Assembly: GCA_945919795.1 (NCBI GenBank)
Contig: CAMEJJ010000026.1
Span: 1-37,694 of the forward strand
Direction of reading: 5' to 3'
From: an uncultured Lachnospiraceae bacterium
Lineage (GTDB): Bacteria > Bacillota > Clostridia > Lachnospirales > Lachnospiraceae
DNA: 37,694 nucleotides
Shown here: in pieces, positions 7,546 through 15,802 of the stretch
Position numbering within the stretch: position 1 is the first letter of the stretch
Layout of the letters: the number at the start of each line of letters is the position of its first letter
The notes under the pieces: model-generated
What the model was told of the DNA's origin: nothing
Database searches by the model: none
What the model saw: only the letters and a program-made list of their open reading frames with translations
Position numbers and translations under genes: made by a program

Positions 7546-8775
7546 ATGAAAACAATTGAACAGGATATTATCACACCATTATTAAAATGGTATGACCAAA
7601 ACAAGAGAATATTACCATGGCGGGACAGCAAGGATCCTTATAAAATCTGGGTTTCGGAAATCATGCTTCAGCAGACCCGGGTAGAAGCTGTCAAGCCGTA
7701 TTTTGAACGGTTTATGGCAGAACTGCCGGATGTTCATAAGTTAGCAAGCGCTAAAGAGGAGCGTCTGTTAAAGTTGTGGGAAGGTCTTGGCTATTATAAT
7801 CGTGTACGCAATATGCAAAAAGCAGCCATCCGGATTGAAGAACAATATCATGGAGAGTTTCCCAAAACCTATGATGAAATTATCCAATTATCAGGAATAG
7901 GCAGTTATACGGCGGGTGCCATTGCATCCATAGCGTTTCATGAACCGGTTCCGGCAGTGGACGGAAATGTTCTTCGTATTATTTCGAGACTGATTTTGTA
8001 TGAAGAAGATATTCTGAGTCAGAAGGCTAAAAATGAAGTGCGGGATATGTTGCTTCCGTTTATGGGTGAACAGGGGCGTAGCGGAGATATCAATCAGGCA
8101 TTGATGGAGCTTGGAGCAACCATATGTGTACCCAACGGTGCACCTCATTGTGGGGACTGCCCATGGGAGAAAATGTGTCAGGCTCATCAAAAAGATGTAT
8201 GGCAGGAGTATCCCAAAAAGGCGGCCAAAAAGTCTCGCCGGATTGAAAAAAAGACAGTTTTGATTATCGGAGACGGAGAACACATTTTGCTACATAAAAG
8301 GCCGGCAAAAGGACTTTTGGCGGCTATGTATGAGCTTCCCAACTATGAAGGAGAATTATCGGAAAAAGAGGCTGTATCAGCTGTCCGGGCTCTTGGAATG
8401 GCACCATTACGTATCCAGAAAACAAGAAAGGCAAAACATATCTTTTCCCACATTGAATGGGAGATGAGCGGATATCGTCTTCTGGTAGAACCTTTAGAAT
8501 ACAAAAAGGATAACACGGAAGACGATAATAACAGCCGGAATGGACAAAATGAAAATAGCCGGAATGAAAATAACAGCCGGAATAGACAGAATGAAAACAG
8601 CAGAAATGATAATAACAGTCGGAGAGGGCAGAATGAAAATGACAAATGGTCAGAGGATTATTTTTGGGTTACCAAAGAAAAAACGGAAAAAGACTATGCA
8701 ATTCCATCGGCTTTTTCCGCTTTTACAGAATACTTTGATATAAAACCCGGTATCGGGAAGAAAATTCACAAGTGA
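7546..8775 (+). CDS. mutY: A/G-specific adenine DNA glycosylase with repeat insert
   Basis: Removes adenine mispaired with 8-oxoguanine in base-excision repair. From ATG 7546 it has 409 residues. The catalytic Glu is E38 in VSEIMLQQTR. The helix-hairpin-helix (SGIGSYTAGA) and catalytic D139 (AVDGNV) follow, and the 4Fe-4S ligands are C194, C202, C205 and C211 with Cx7Cx2Cx5C spacing. The C-terminal NUDIX-like domain that recognises 8-oxoG begins around residue 230 and is interrupted at residues 328-365 by an Asn/Arg/Ser/Glu-rich tandem repeat. A TTG at 7495 in the same frame would add 17 Lys-rich residues; neither start has a clear ribosome-binding site. It is convergent with the ABC-F gene, with an 18-base gap. 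Confidence 0.94.
   Translation: MKTIEQDIITPLLKWYDQNKRILPWRDSKDPYKIWVSEIMLQQTRVEAVKPYFERFMAELPDVHKLASAKEERLLKLWEGLGYYNRVRNMQKAAIRIEEQYHGEFPKTYDEIIQLSGIGSYTAGAIASIAFHEPVPAVDGNVLRIISRLILYEEDILSQKAKNEVRDMLLPFMGEQGRSGDINQALMELGATICVPNGAPHCGDCPWEKMCQAHQKDVWQEYPKKAAKKSRRIEKKTVLIIGDGEHILLHKRPAKGLLAAMYELPNYEGELSEKEAVSAVRALGMAPLRIQKTRKAKHIFSHIEWEMSGYRLLVEPLEYKKDNTEDDNNSRNGQNENSRNENNSRNRQNENSRNDNNSRRGQNENDKWSEDYFWVTKEKTEKDYAIPSAFSAFTEYFDIKPGIGKKIHK
8527..8640 (+). repeat. 42-bp (14-codon) tandem repeat inside mutY
   Basis: Units at 8527-8568, 8569-8610 and a partial one at 8611-8640 encode NNSRNGQNENSRNE, NNSRNRQNENSRND and NNSRRGQNEN. The reading frame stays open. A sub-repeat of the form (Q)NENSRN is visible within each full unit. 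Confidence 0.9.
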
Positions 8776-8793
8776 TTTCCAAAGAAATACTTA

Positions 8794-10350
8794 CTATGAT
8801 AAAGTTGAATATTCTTCCAGATTCCAGATTTTATCTACGAGACCGTCATAAAAATCCGGTTCATGACATACCAACAGGATGGAGCCCTTATATGAGGTGA
8901 GGGCTCTTTTTAATTCTTCCTTTGCATCTACGTCCAAATGATTTGTTGGCTCATCCAATAAGAGAACATTCGTTTCTTTATTAAGCAGTTTGCATAGCCT
9001 TACTTTTGCCTGTTCGCCACCGGATAGTACTTTGACCTTGCTTTCGATGTGCTTGGTGGTCAGACCACATTTAGCCAAGGCACTTCGCACTTCATATTGC
9101 GTAAAGCCGGGGAAAGTTTCCCAAATCTCTTCAATGCAGGAATTGTTTCCGGGTGTTACTTCCTGTTCAAAGTAACCGGGATACAGATAGTCTCCAAGTT
9201 GTGCTGCGCCCGATAAAGAAGGAATCAGTCCCAATACACTCTTTAAAAATGTTGTTTTTCCAATTCCATTGGTTCCGATGATTGCTATTTTTTCACCACG
9301 TTCCATGCGTAGGTTGATTGGCTTGGAAAGCGGAGCCGTCTTGTCATATCCGATAACTAAATCCGTAGTCTCAAAGATAGTCTTGCCCGGTGTTCTGGCT
9401 TCTTTAAAATAAAACTCCGGTTTTGGCTTTTCATAATCCAATTCTATAATATCCATTTTATCCAGTTTTTTCTGACGCGACATGGCCATGTTTCTTGTAG
9501 CAACACGCGCCTTGTTTCTGGCTACAAAATCCTTTAGCTCTTTAATTTCCTGCTGTTGCTTTTTGTATGCGGCCTCTTTCTGGCTTTTCTTTACGGCATA
9601 TACTTCCATAAATTTATCATAGTCACCCACATAGCGATCCAGGGCACAGTTCTCCATGTGATAAATTATGTTAACCACCGAATTTAAGAACGGGATGTCA
9701 TGGGAAATCAGGATAAAAGCATTTTCGTATTCCTGTAAATACCGCTTTAACCATTCAATATGATGAGCATCCAGATAGTTGGTGGGCTCGTCCAGTAATA
9801 ATATTTCCGGCTTTTCTAAAAGCAATTTTGCCAGTAATACCTTGGTTCTTTGACCGCCGCTAAGCTCCGAAACATCTTTATCAAGACCGAGTGGCAGCAA
9901 ATCAAAAGCTCTGGCTACTTCCTCAACCTTTGCATCTATGACATAGAAATCATGGCTGTCCAATAAGTCCTGCAGTAAACCCATTTCTTCCAACAGTTCG
10001 TTCATGGTGTTTTCATCGATATCACCGGACATCTGGTCACAAATTTCTGTAATTCGCGCTTCCATATCGAAAAGTCTGGCAAAAGCACTTTTTAATACAT
10101 CGCCTATGGTCATGCCTTTTTCCAAGACTGTGTGCTGGTCCAGATAGCCGATTTTCGCATTTTTTGCCCAGACCACTTTTCCTTCATCAGGCGTCAGTGA
10201 ACCGGTAATAATATTCATAAAAGTAGATTTGCCTTCGCCGTTAGCACCGACTAATCCGATATGTTCGCCTTTTAATAATTTAAAAGACACGTTATCAAAA
10301 ATGGCACGGTCTCCGAAACCGTGGCTTAAATTTGTTACTTCAAGTATCAT
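8794..10350 (-). CDS. ABC-F family ATP-binding protein (ribosome-associated)
   Basis: A 518-residue soluble protein with two ABC ATPase domains and no membrane segments, the ABC-F layout. Members bind the ribosomal E site and relieve stalls, and some give antibiotic protection. Domain 1 has Walker A GANGEGKST (35-43), signature LSGGQ (163-167) and LLLDEPTNYLD. A charged inter-domain linker (about residues 235-310: KKSQKEAAYKKQQQEIKEL and onward) follows. Domain 2 has GTNGIGKTT (about 355), LSGGEQ and LLLDEPTNHLD. The length fits the YbiT/YkpA-like group better than resistance types, but the exact subfamily is not certain. AAGGAG precedes the ATG. It lies 44 bases behind the orphan gene at 10395-10832 on the same strand. 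Confidence 0.92.
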   Translation of the reverse strand: MILEVTNLSHGFGDRAIFDNVSFKLLKGEHIGLVGANGEGKSTFMNIITGSLTPDEGKVVWAKNAKIGYLDQHTVLEKGMTIGDVLKSAFARLFDMEARITEICDQMSGDIDENTMNELLEEMGLLQDLLDSHDFYVIDAKVEEVARAFDLLPLGLDKDVSELSGGQRTKVLLAKLLLEKPEILLLDEPTNYLDAHHIEWLKRYLQEYENAFILISHDIPFLNSVVNIIYHMENCALDRYVGDYDKFMEVYAVKKSQKEAAYKKQQQEIKELKDFVARNKARVATRNMAMSRQKKLDKMDIIELDYEKPKPEFYFKEARTPGKTIFETTDLVIGYDKTAPLSKPINLRMERGEKIAIIGTNGIGKTTFLKSVLGLIPSLSGAAQLGDYLYPGYFEQEVTPGNNSCIEEIWETFPGFTQYEVRSALAKCGLTTKHIESKVKVLSGGEQAKVRLCKLLNKETNVLLLDEPTNHLDVDAKEELKRALTSYKGSILLVCHEPDFYDGLVDKIWNLEEYSTLS

Positions 10351-10394
10351 AAGGGGATTCTCCTTTCGGGGATGTTGATTTTCTTACAATATTT

Positions 10395-10832
10395 TTAATG
10401 AAAATTCTTGTTACATCTAATTATTTCTTTGTTTAACACTTCTTCGACTTCAAGAATTAAATTATCTAATCTTTCTTTTCGTTTACATATATCTTCTTGA
10501 CTGTCCTCATAAGGAGACCAATATAACCAGTCATCATAATATTGTTTTATATCATCGAGTACAAATCTACTAATGTCCATAAAATCAATATCTCTATATG
10601 TACGGCATTCAACTTCATCATTATCACTTATTATATGGGTAACATCATAATATGAAACTATAAAGCATTCGCTACCTTCTTCGTCTATAAATAAGCAAAT
10701 AGGCGTTCTGCATTTTAACCCATTTAAACAACTATTTAACCATTCAAAGGGGATATCAACTAAATAACTGGCTACAACTTCAAAGTCTTTAATTTTTACT
10801 TCTGTCCATCCATTATGAGGCTTAGATAGCAT
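10395..10832 (-). CDS. Orphan acidic protein, possibly SMI1/immunity-like
   Basis: A 145-residue acidic protein rich in Tyr, Trp and Asp (DDIKQYYDDWLYWSPYED) that I cannot assign to a family. The opening GWTEVKIKDFEVVASYLVDIP and the central ICLFIDEEGSECFIVSYYDV look like a compact alpha/beta fold of the kind seen in polymorphic-toxin immunity proteins, but this is only a resemblance and no toxin gene is adjacent. Three in-frame ATGs exist. 10841 directly abuts the AAAGGAGG site, 10838 is three bases away, and 10832 is nine bases away and therefore preferred. A TTGCTT-17-TATAAT promoter lies upstream on the same strand. It appears AT-richer than the neighbouring ABC-F gene. Confidence 0.7.
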   Translation of the reverse strand: MLSKPHNGWTEVKIKDFEVVASYLVDIPFEWLNSCLNGLKCRTPICLFIDEEGSECFIVSYYDVTHIISDNDEVECRTYRDIDFMDISRFVLDDIKQYYDDWLYWSPYEDSQEDICKRKERLDNLILEVEEVLNKEIIRCNKNFH

Positions 10833-10897
10833 TTTCATCATCCTCCTTTATATTCAACGTCCGAAGTCCGTAATCCAATATCGTAAACACCGTTATA

Positions 10898-10926
10898 ATT
10901 ATAAAGGAAGTGTATATAATAAGCAA
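10898..10926 (-). promoter_or_regulatory. Promoter for the minus-strand orphan gene
   Basis: Reading the minus strand, TTGCTT (10926-10921) and TATAAT (10903-10898) are 17 bp apart and face the gene that starts at 10832. Confidence 0.6.
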
Positions 10927-11039
10927 ATAATCGTTTTGTCTATTCACTACCGGATAGTACCTCAAACCATGCTTTCAATTATTTCTGATAGCTTTTTCGT
11001 TGCTTTTGGAAGTATCTCACTATTTCTTTCGATACACAG

Positions 11040-11264
11040 TTGGATGTAAATCGTATTCTTGAATGTTTATTGTGAAGATGTATTAGCTCATCTTAATATT
11101 TTGTTCAGTTTCAGCAATGAGCAGCAAGGATGCTGCGAAAGGTGCACGTCGGACATGGATGTCCGGGTGCACCGGTGCGTCCGGTTATAATAATTATATT
11201 ACAAAATATTTAGATGAACTTATACATCGCAACCTAAACATGAAAGAATACGATTTACATCCAA
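11040..11264. repeat. 225-bp palindromic MITE-like element with two GGAU-loop hairpins
   Basis: Outer arms at 11040-11104 and 11201-11264 are inverted repeats matching at roughly 55 of 64 positions; the outermost 21 bases match perfectly, beginning TTGGATGTAAATCG. Inside are two hairpins. The first is GCAGC/GCTGC with loop AAGGAT (11121-11136). The second is CGGAC/GTCCG with loop ATGGAT (11150-11165), extended by GGTGCAC/GTGCACC (11141-11173). No coding capacity is seen. A related partial copy lies at 29500-29615. Confidence 0.8.
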
Positions 11265-11316
11265 CGTCCGTAACAAGCAGATAATCGGGTGTCCGTAATA
11301 GGCAAATAATCGGTCG

Positions 11317-11345
11317 TTGACTTTTTTTAGGAGAGTTTATATAAT
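11317..11345 (+). promoter_or_regulatory. Promoter of the aspS T-box leader
   Basis: TTGACT (11317-11322) and TATAAT (11340-11345) are 17 bp apart. The predicted transcription start is near 11352. Confidence 0.8.
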
Positions 11346-11351
11346 ATCATC

Positions 11352-11556
11352 AAATGGCAATGACGAAGACGAGTAACATAGTTTATCGTTCCCAGCGAGT
11401 GAGGGATGGTGAGAGCCTCGCAAAGTGAATCTGTGTGAATAACAACTTCAACAGCCAAGACAATTGGATTTGAGTGACTGTTTTCAGTAATTCAGGTGGC
11501 ACCGCGGACTGTATGTTCGTCCTGAGACAAGCAATGTTTCAGAACGGACTTTTTTT
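11352..11556 (+). promoter_or_regulatory. T-box riboswitch leader controlling aspS
   Basis: A leader of about 205 nt with the T-box core AGGTGGCACCGCGG at 11494-11507. Stem-I-like elements GACGAAGACGAGTA and GATGGTGAGAGCC lie upstream. The terminator stem is 11515-11528 with 11536-11549 and a seven-base T-run (11550-11556). The bulge reads TGGC, whose last base would pair with a G discriminator, consistent with tRNA-Asp (G73). Uncharged tRNA-Asp is expected to stabilise the antiterminator and switch on aspS. I did not assign the specifier codon. Confidence 0.92.
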
Positions 11557-11604
11557 ATGCGCTCCGTTCAAAACAGAATTCGTTTTTATAAGGAGGAGAC
11601 AAAA

Positions 11605-13350
11605 ATGTCAAACATTTATCGTGACCGTACGATGAATCAAATCACAGAAGCTGATGTGAACAGCACATTAAAAATCGCCGGATGGGTAGAAAATATCCGT
11701 GACCATGGCGGTGTATCATTTATTGATTTAAGAGATATGTACGGTGTTATGCAGGTAGTCATGAGAGATACCTCTTTGCTTGACGGCATCAACAAAGAAG
11801 ATTGTATCAGTGTAGAGGGTCTGGTTGAACATCGTGATGAAGAAACTTACAATCCCAAAATCCCGACAGGAACCATTGAATTAGAGGCTCATAAGGTTGA
11901 AGTTTTGGGAAAAGTATATAAACAGCTTCCTTTTGAAGTACAGACTTCAAAAGAAATTCGCGAAGATCTCAGATTGAAATATCGCTATCTGGATTTGAGA
12001 AATAAGAAAGTAAAAGATAATATTATTTTCCGTTCTCAGGTTATCAGCTTTTTACGTCAGAAGATGACAGAGATGGGATTTATGGAAATTCAGACGCCCA
12101 TTCTTTGTGCATCATCACCGGAAGGCGCACGAGACTATATCGTTCCTTCCCGTAAATACAAAGGCAAATTCTATGCATTGCCACAGGCACCGCAGCAGTA
12201 CAAACAGCTGTTGATGGTATCCGGTTTTGATAAATATTTCCAGATTGCACCCTGCTTTAGAGATGAGGATGCAAGAGCCGACCGTTCACCCGGCGAGTTC
12301 TATCAGCTGGATTTTGAAATGAGCTTTGCGACACAGGAAGATGTATTCCGCGCAGGTGAAGAAATCCTTACCGCAACCTTTGAAAAATTCGCACCAGAGG
12401 GAGCTTCGGTTACTGCAGCTCCTTATCCGGTTATCAGCTATAAAGAGGCAATGTTAAAGTATGGAACCGACAAACCGGATCTTAGAAATCCGCTTGAAAT
12501 CGTAGATGTGACAGATTTCTTCCAGAGATGTACATTTAAGCCTTTCCATAAAAAAACAGTACGTGCCATCAATGTTCATGCAAAGCTTTCCAAAGGTCAG
12601 CATGAGAAATTATTAAAATATGCACAGTCAATCGGAATGGGCGGACTTGGTTATCTGGAAGTGTTGGACGATATGTCCTATAAGGGACCGATCGATAAAT
12701 TCATTCCGGATGATATGAAGACAGAAATTGCAGAGCTTGCAGGTCTTGCAGCCGGTGATACGATTTTCTTTATCGCAGACAAGGAAGCAAAAGCTGCCAA
12801 CTATGCAGGCCAGCTTCGTACGGAAATTGCAAACAGACTGGATTTACTTGAGAAGAATGCATTCCGTTTCTGCTTTATCAATGACTTCCCGATGTATGAA
12901 TACGATGAAGAAGAAAAGAAGATTATCTTTACACATAATCCGTTCTCTATGCCACAGGGCGGTCTGGATGCACTAAACAATATGGATCCTTTGGAGATTT
13001 TGGCTTACCAGTACGATATTGTATGTAACGGTGTGGAACTTTCTTCCGGTGCCGTTCGTAATCACAATCTGGATATTATGGTGAAGGCATTTGAAATTGC
13101 CGGATATACCGAAGATGATCTGAAACAGAAATTCGGTGCATTATACAATGCATTCCAGTTTGGTGCTCCTCCGCATGCCGGAATGGCACCCGGTGTTGAC
13201 CGTATGATTATGCTTCTCAAAAATGAAGAGAACATCCGTGAGGTTATTGCTTTTCCTATGAACGGCAATGCGCAGGATCTGATGTGCGGTGCTCCCGGTG
13301 AGGTCACTGAGCAGCAGCTTAGAGAGGTTCATATCAAGGTCAGAGATTAA
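11605..13350 (+). CDS. aspS: Aspartate-tRNA ligase
   Basis: Charges tRNA-Asp; class II synthetase of the bacterial type, 581 residues. The N-terminal OB-fold anticodon-binding domain (residues about 1-110) carries GWVENIRDHGGVSFIDLRD. Motif 2 is CFRDEDARADR, the bacterial GAD insertion domain occupies the region around residues 290-410, and motif 3 is PGVDRMIMLL near the C-terminus. The start at ATG 11605 is set by AAGGAGGAG just upstream. An earlier in-frame ATG at 11557 lies directly after the T-box terminator and has no ribosome-binding site. Expression is controlled by the T-box at 11352-11556. Whether it also charges tRNA-Asn cannot be judged by eye. Confidence 0.97.
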   Translation: MSNIYRDRTMNQITEADVNSTLKIAGWVENIRDHGGVSFIDLRDMYGVMQVVMRDTSLLDGINKEDCISVEGLVEHRDEETYNPKIPTGTIELEAHKVEVLGKVYKQLPFEVQTSKEIREDLRLKYRYLDLRNKKVKDNIIFRSQVISFLRQKMTEMGFMEIQTPILCASSPEGARDYIVPSRKYKGKFYALPQAPQQYKQLLMVSGFDKYFQIAPCFRDEDARADRSPGEFYQLDFEMSFATQEDVFRAGEEILTATFEKFAPEGASVTAAPYPVISYKEAMLKYGTDKPDLRNPLEIVDVTDFFQRCTFKPFHKKTVRAINVHAKLSKGQHEKLLKYAQSIGMGGLGYLEVLDDMSYKGPIDKFIPDDMKTEIAELAGLAAGDTIFFIADKEAKAANYAGQLRTEIANRLDLLEKNAFRFCFINDFPMYEYDEEEKKIIFTHNPFSMPQGGLDALNNMDPLEILAYQYDIVCNGVELSSGAVRNHNLDIMVKAFEIAGYTEDDLKQKFGALYNAFQFGAPPHAGMAPGVDRMIMLLKNEENIREVIAFPMNGNAQDLMCGAPGEVTEQQLREVHIKVRD

Positions 13351-13420
13351 TTTAAAAATCTATAGGCAGGAAACCTTGTTAGTTTTTCTTTCCTGTTGAT
13401 GAATGGACAGTTAGCATAAA

Positions 13421-13468
13421 AAGAACAATTTCGATTCAGTTAATTTTGTGTCGAAAGTGTTCTTTTTT
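13421..13468 (+). terminator. Terminator after aspS
   Basis: Arms AAGAACAATTTCGA (13421-13434) and TCGAAAGTGTTCTT pair with one mismatch across a 16-base loop, followed by T6. A smaller CAGGAAA/TTTCCTG hairpin lies just upstream at about 13367-13396. Confidence 0.75.
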
Positions 13469-13644
13469 GTTGGTTGAAATCGCTATCTATGGTATGATAA
13501 TAAAGAATAATAATCAAATAGTGATCAAGAAACAGTCTCAAGAAAAAATGATCTAAGAAATGATAATATGATGTAAGTATTTAAAGTGCTGGGAAATATT
13601 TTTTACATTGTATTTGATTTCCATACGTAAAAGGAGGAACAAAC

Positions 13645-14937
13645 ATGACAGAACAGGTTACAGAGTACATTTGTCCGGCTTGCGGGGGACCGATGAAATT
13701 TGATCCGGAAAGCGGAAAGGTAAAATGTGAATACTGTGCTTCTCTTTATACAATTGAAGAAGCAAAAAAGTATTTTGAAGAGAAAAACAAGGCGGTTGCA
13801 AATGCACCTACCATTTCAGAGGATGAGAGTTACTGGACAGACGGTGATGAAACCATGAAAGCATACAAGTGCAATTCCTGTGGTGCAGAAATGGTGTGTG
13901 AAGAAACTACCGCAGCAACCAGTTGCCCTTACTGCGGAAATCCTGCAGTTATGCCACAGAAGTTTAAGGGAATGTTACGTCCAAAATATGTCATCCCGTT
14001 TAAAGTTGATAAGAGTGAAGTTAAGGAAAAACTGGAAAAATATTATAAAGGGAAAGTACTGTTACCCGGTACTTTTAAAGGACATAATCATATTGATGAA
14101 ATCAAAGGAATCTATGTTCCGTTTTGGTTGTATTCCGGTACTGTGGAAGCGGATATGCATTTTGATGCCGAACAGATTAGTGAGAAAAAAACGTCCACAG
14201 AAAAAATTACAACAACCAAGCATTATGAGGTACATAGAAAAGGTACTGCGAAATATGTTAATATTCCGACTGATGCATCTTCGGCAATGCCGGATGATTT
14301 AATGGATTCCATTGAACCGTATGATTATAAGGAAATGACAAAATTTGAGATGGAATATCTGCCCGGCTATCTGGCTGATAAATATGATGTGTCAAAAGAA
14401 GATTCCATTGAGCGCGCACGTAAAAGAGCAGAAAATACAACGGCAAGCGAGATTAAGAAAACCGTTGACGGCTATGATAAAGTGCAAGAAAGAACGTTAT
14501 TAAGACGTGTCAGATATTCCGGAGAAAAGCAGGAATATGCAATGTTACCTGTCTGGTTATTGACAACGAACTGGAATAATCAAAACTTTTTATTTGCCGT
14601 AAACGGACAGACCGGAAAAATGACCGGTAATCTTCCGATTGACCGGATGAAACAGATTTTGTGGATTTTGTGTTCATTTATTCTTTCTTTTGGAATTTTA
14701 GAACTGATTGTAAAAGCTACTGCTTTTAAACCATTGCTGATGATTGGTATTTTTTCCGTAATTGTAGCTTTTATTGTGAATATCATCCTGAGAATGACTA
14801 TGAAGCCTGTGAGAACAGGAAGTGAAGCTATGAATTATGTGCAGAATGACAAGAAACCAGTTCAGCTTTCTGTAAAACAGGATAATTATATCAGAACCAC
14901 GGAAAAGCGGGAGAAAATCGAGTCTAACAAAAACTAG
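13645..14937 (+). CDS. Double zinc-ribbon protein with C-terminal membrane anchor
   Basis: 430 residues. Two zinc ribbons open the protein: C10/C13 with C28/C31, and C76/C79 with C94/C97. The middle region (about 110-330) holds YVIPFKVDKSEVKEKLEKYY, then IYVPFWLYSG and MLPVWLLTT, an arrangement common to a group often mislabelled as 'PriA-like' or TFIIB-type zinc-finger proteins in Clostridia. Two membrane helices lie at about 340-385 (ILWILCSFILSFGILELIV and MIGIFSVIVAFIVNIIL), followed by a short charged tail. A strong AAAGGAGG site precedes the ATG. The role is unknown; a membrane-linked assembly or quality-control function is a guess. It stands alone between aspS and the lipoprotein gene. 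Confidence 0.83.
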   Translation: MTEQVTEYICPACGGPMKFDPESGKVKCEYCASLYTIEEAKKYFEEKNKAVANAPTISEDESYWTDGDETMKAYKCNSCGAEMVCEETTAATSCPYCGNPAVMPQKFKGMLRPKYVIPFKVDKSEVKEKLEKYYKGKVLLPGTFKGHNHIDEIKGIYVPFWLYSGTVEADMHFDAEQISEKKTSTEKITTTKHYEVHRKGTAKYVNIPTDASSAMPDDLMDSIEPYDYKEMTKFEMEYLPGYLADKYDVSKEDSIERARKRAENTTASEIKKTVDGYDKVQERTLLRRVRYSGEKQEYAMLPVWLLTTNWNNQNFLFAVNGQTGKMTGNLPIDRMKQILWILCSFILSFGILELIVKATAFKPLLMIGIFSVIVAFIVNIILRMTMKPVRTGSEAMNYVQNDKKPVQLSVKQDNYIRTTEKREKIESNKN

Positions 14938-15151
14938 TAGAGAAAAGTGAAAAGATAGAATCTATCAAAAACTAGTAGAGTAAAAAGGAAACTGTCTGGA
15001 TATACTATAGTCAGATATTCTAAATGAATAGGAAGAGTTTATTTCCAAATTATAATGTTTTGTAAGATGTCGAAATGAAATATTTAAAGAAGATATTGTA
15101 AATTGGATTATTACTAAGCATTTTTTATCATATTTATATGGGAGAACAACT

Positions 15152-15724
15152 ATGAAAAGTATGAAAAAAAGTATAGTATCAATATTAATAACTGCCATTA
15201 TGGTACTGGGGCTGACCGGCTGTCAAACTTCAAAGGGAACTTCCGTAGCCGATGACGTGGACAAAGCCTATCCCGATGCAGTTTCCGTTTTGGAGGAAGG
15301 CTGGAATCAGATGCCGGAACAGTTTCCGGCAAGTGGCGGAAGCTTTGAAAATGCGGTGGATAATGCACCCGGAAAAGTGGATGTCACAAATACAGATGCC
15401 TTAACTTATACTTTCCTCGTGCCGGAAGAAGTTCAAAAGGATATAACTGATGCTGCGTCCATTATGCACATGATGAATGCTAATACATTTACTGCTGTGG
15501 CGTTGCATTTGAATGAAATGAGTACCGAGGACGCCGCCACACAAATCAAGGAAGGATTTTTGAACAATCAATTTATGTGCGGTTTTCCGGATAAGATTAA
15601 GATTGCGTCCATGGGTAATTATGTCGTATATGCCTATGGAAAAACAGATAATGTGGATAACTTTATAAAAGGAATTGAAAATCTGGAACATGCAACTGTT
15701 GTAGCAGATGAAATTTATCAGTAA
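15152..15724 (+). CDS. Lipoprotein, DUF4358-like
   Basis: A 190-residue secreted lipoprotein. The signal peptide ends in the lipobox LTGC with the lipidated Cys at C24. The mature part, about 165 residues, includes FLVPEEVQKDITDAASIMHM and the closing strand IKIASMGNYVVYAYG. That layout resembles DUF4358, a family often found beside MBOAT and DHHW genes in Clostridia, and both follow here. The assignment rests on layout and context rather than strong motifs. GGGAG lies about eight bases before the ATG. It probably sits on the outer face of the membrane and could support the acyl-transfer pair downstream (inference). Confidence 0.72.
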   Translation: MKSMKKSIVSILITAIMVLGLTGCQTSKGTSVADDVDKAYPDAVSVLEEGWNQMPEQFPASGGSFENAVDNAPGKVDVTNTDALTYTFLVPEEVQKDITDAASIMHMMNANTFTAVALHLNEMSTEDAATQIKEGFLNNQFMCGFPDKIKIASMGNYVVYAYGKTDNVDNFIKGIENLEHATVVADEIYQ

Positions 15725-15802
15725 TAAAGAAATCATATAGTCTGTGAGTAAAATAGCAAACTTCTTAAGATATACAAAATAAAAAAGGGAAAATTGGGGC
15801 AT

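Larger units (their letters stand above)
10842..11316. other. Repeat-rich intergenic region between orphan gene and aspS promoter
   Basis: No credible gene is present. The region holds the minus-strand promoter (10898-10926), the palindromic element (11040-11264) and short direct repeats on both sides of it. CAACGTCCG occurs at 10855-10863 and 11262-11270, GTCCGTAAT near 10866 and 11291, and GCA(A/G)ATAATCG at about 10923, 11278 and 11302. Confidence 0.7.

Noticed and set aside
11557-11604. Upstream extension of aspS to the ATG at 11557
   Set aside because: That ATG directly follows the T-box terminator T-run and has no ribosome-binding site; AAGGAGGAG serves the ATG at 11605.
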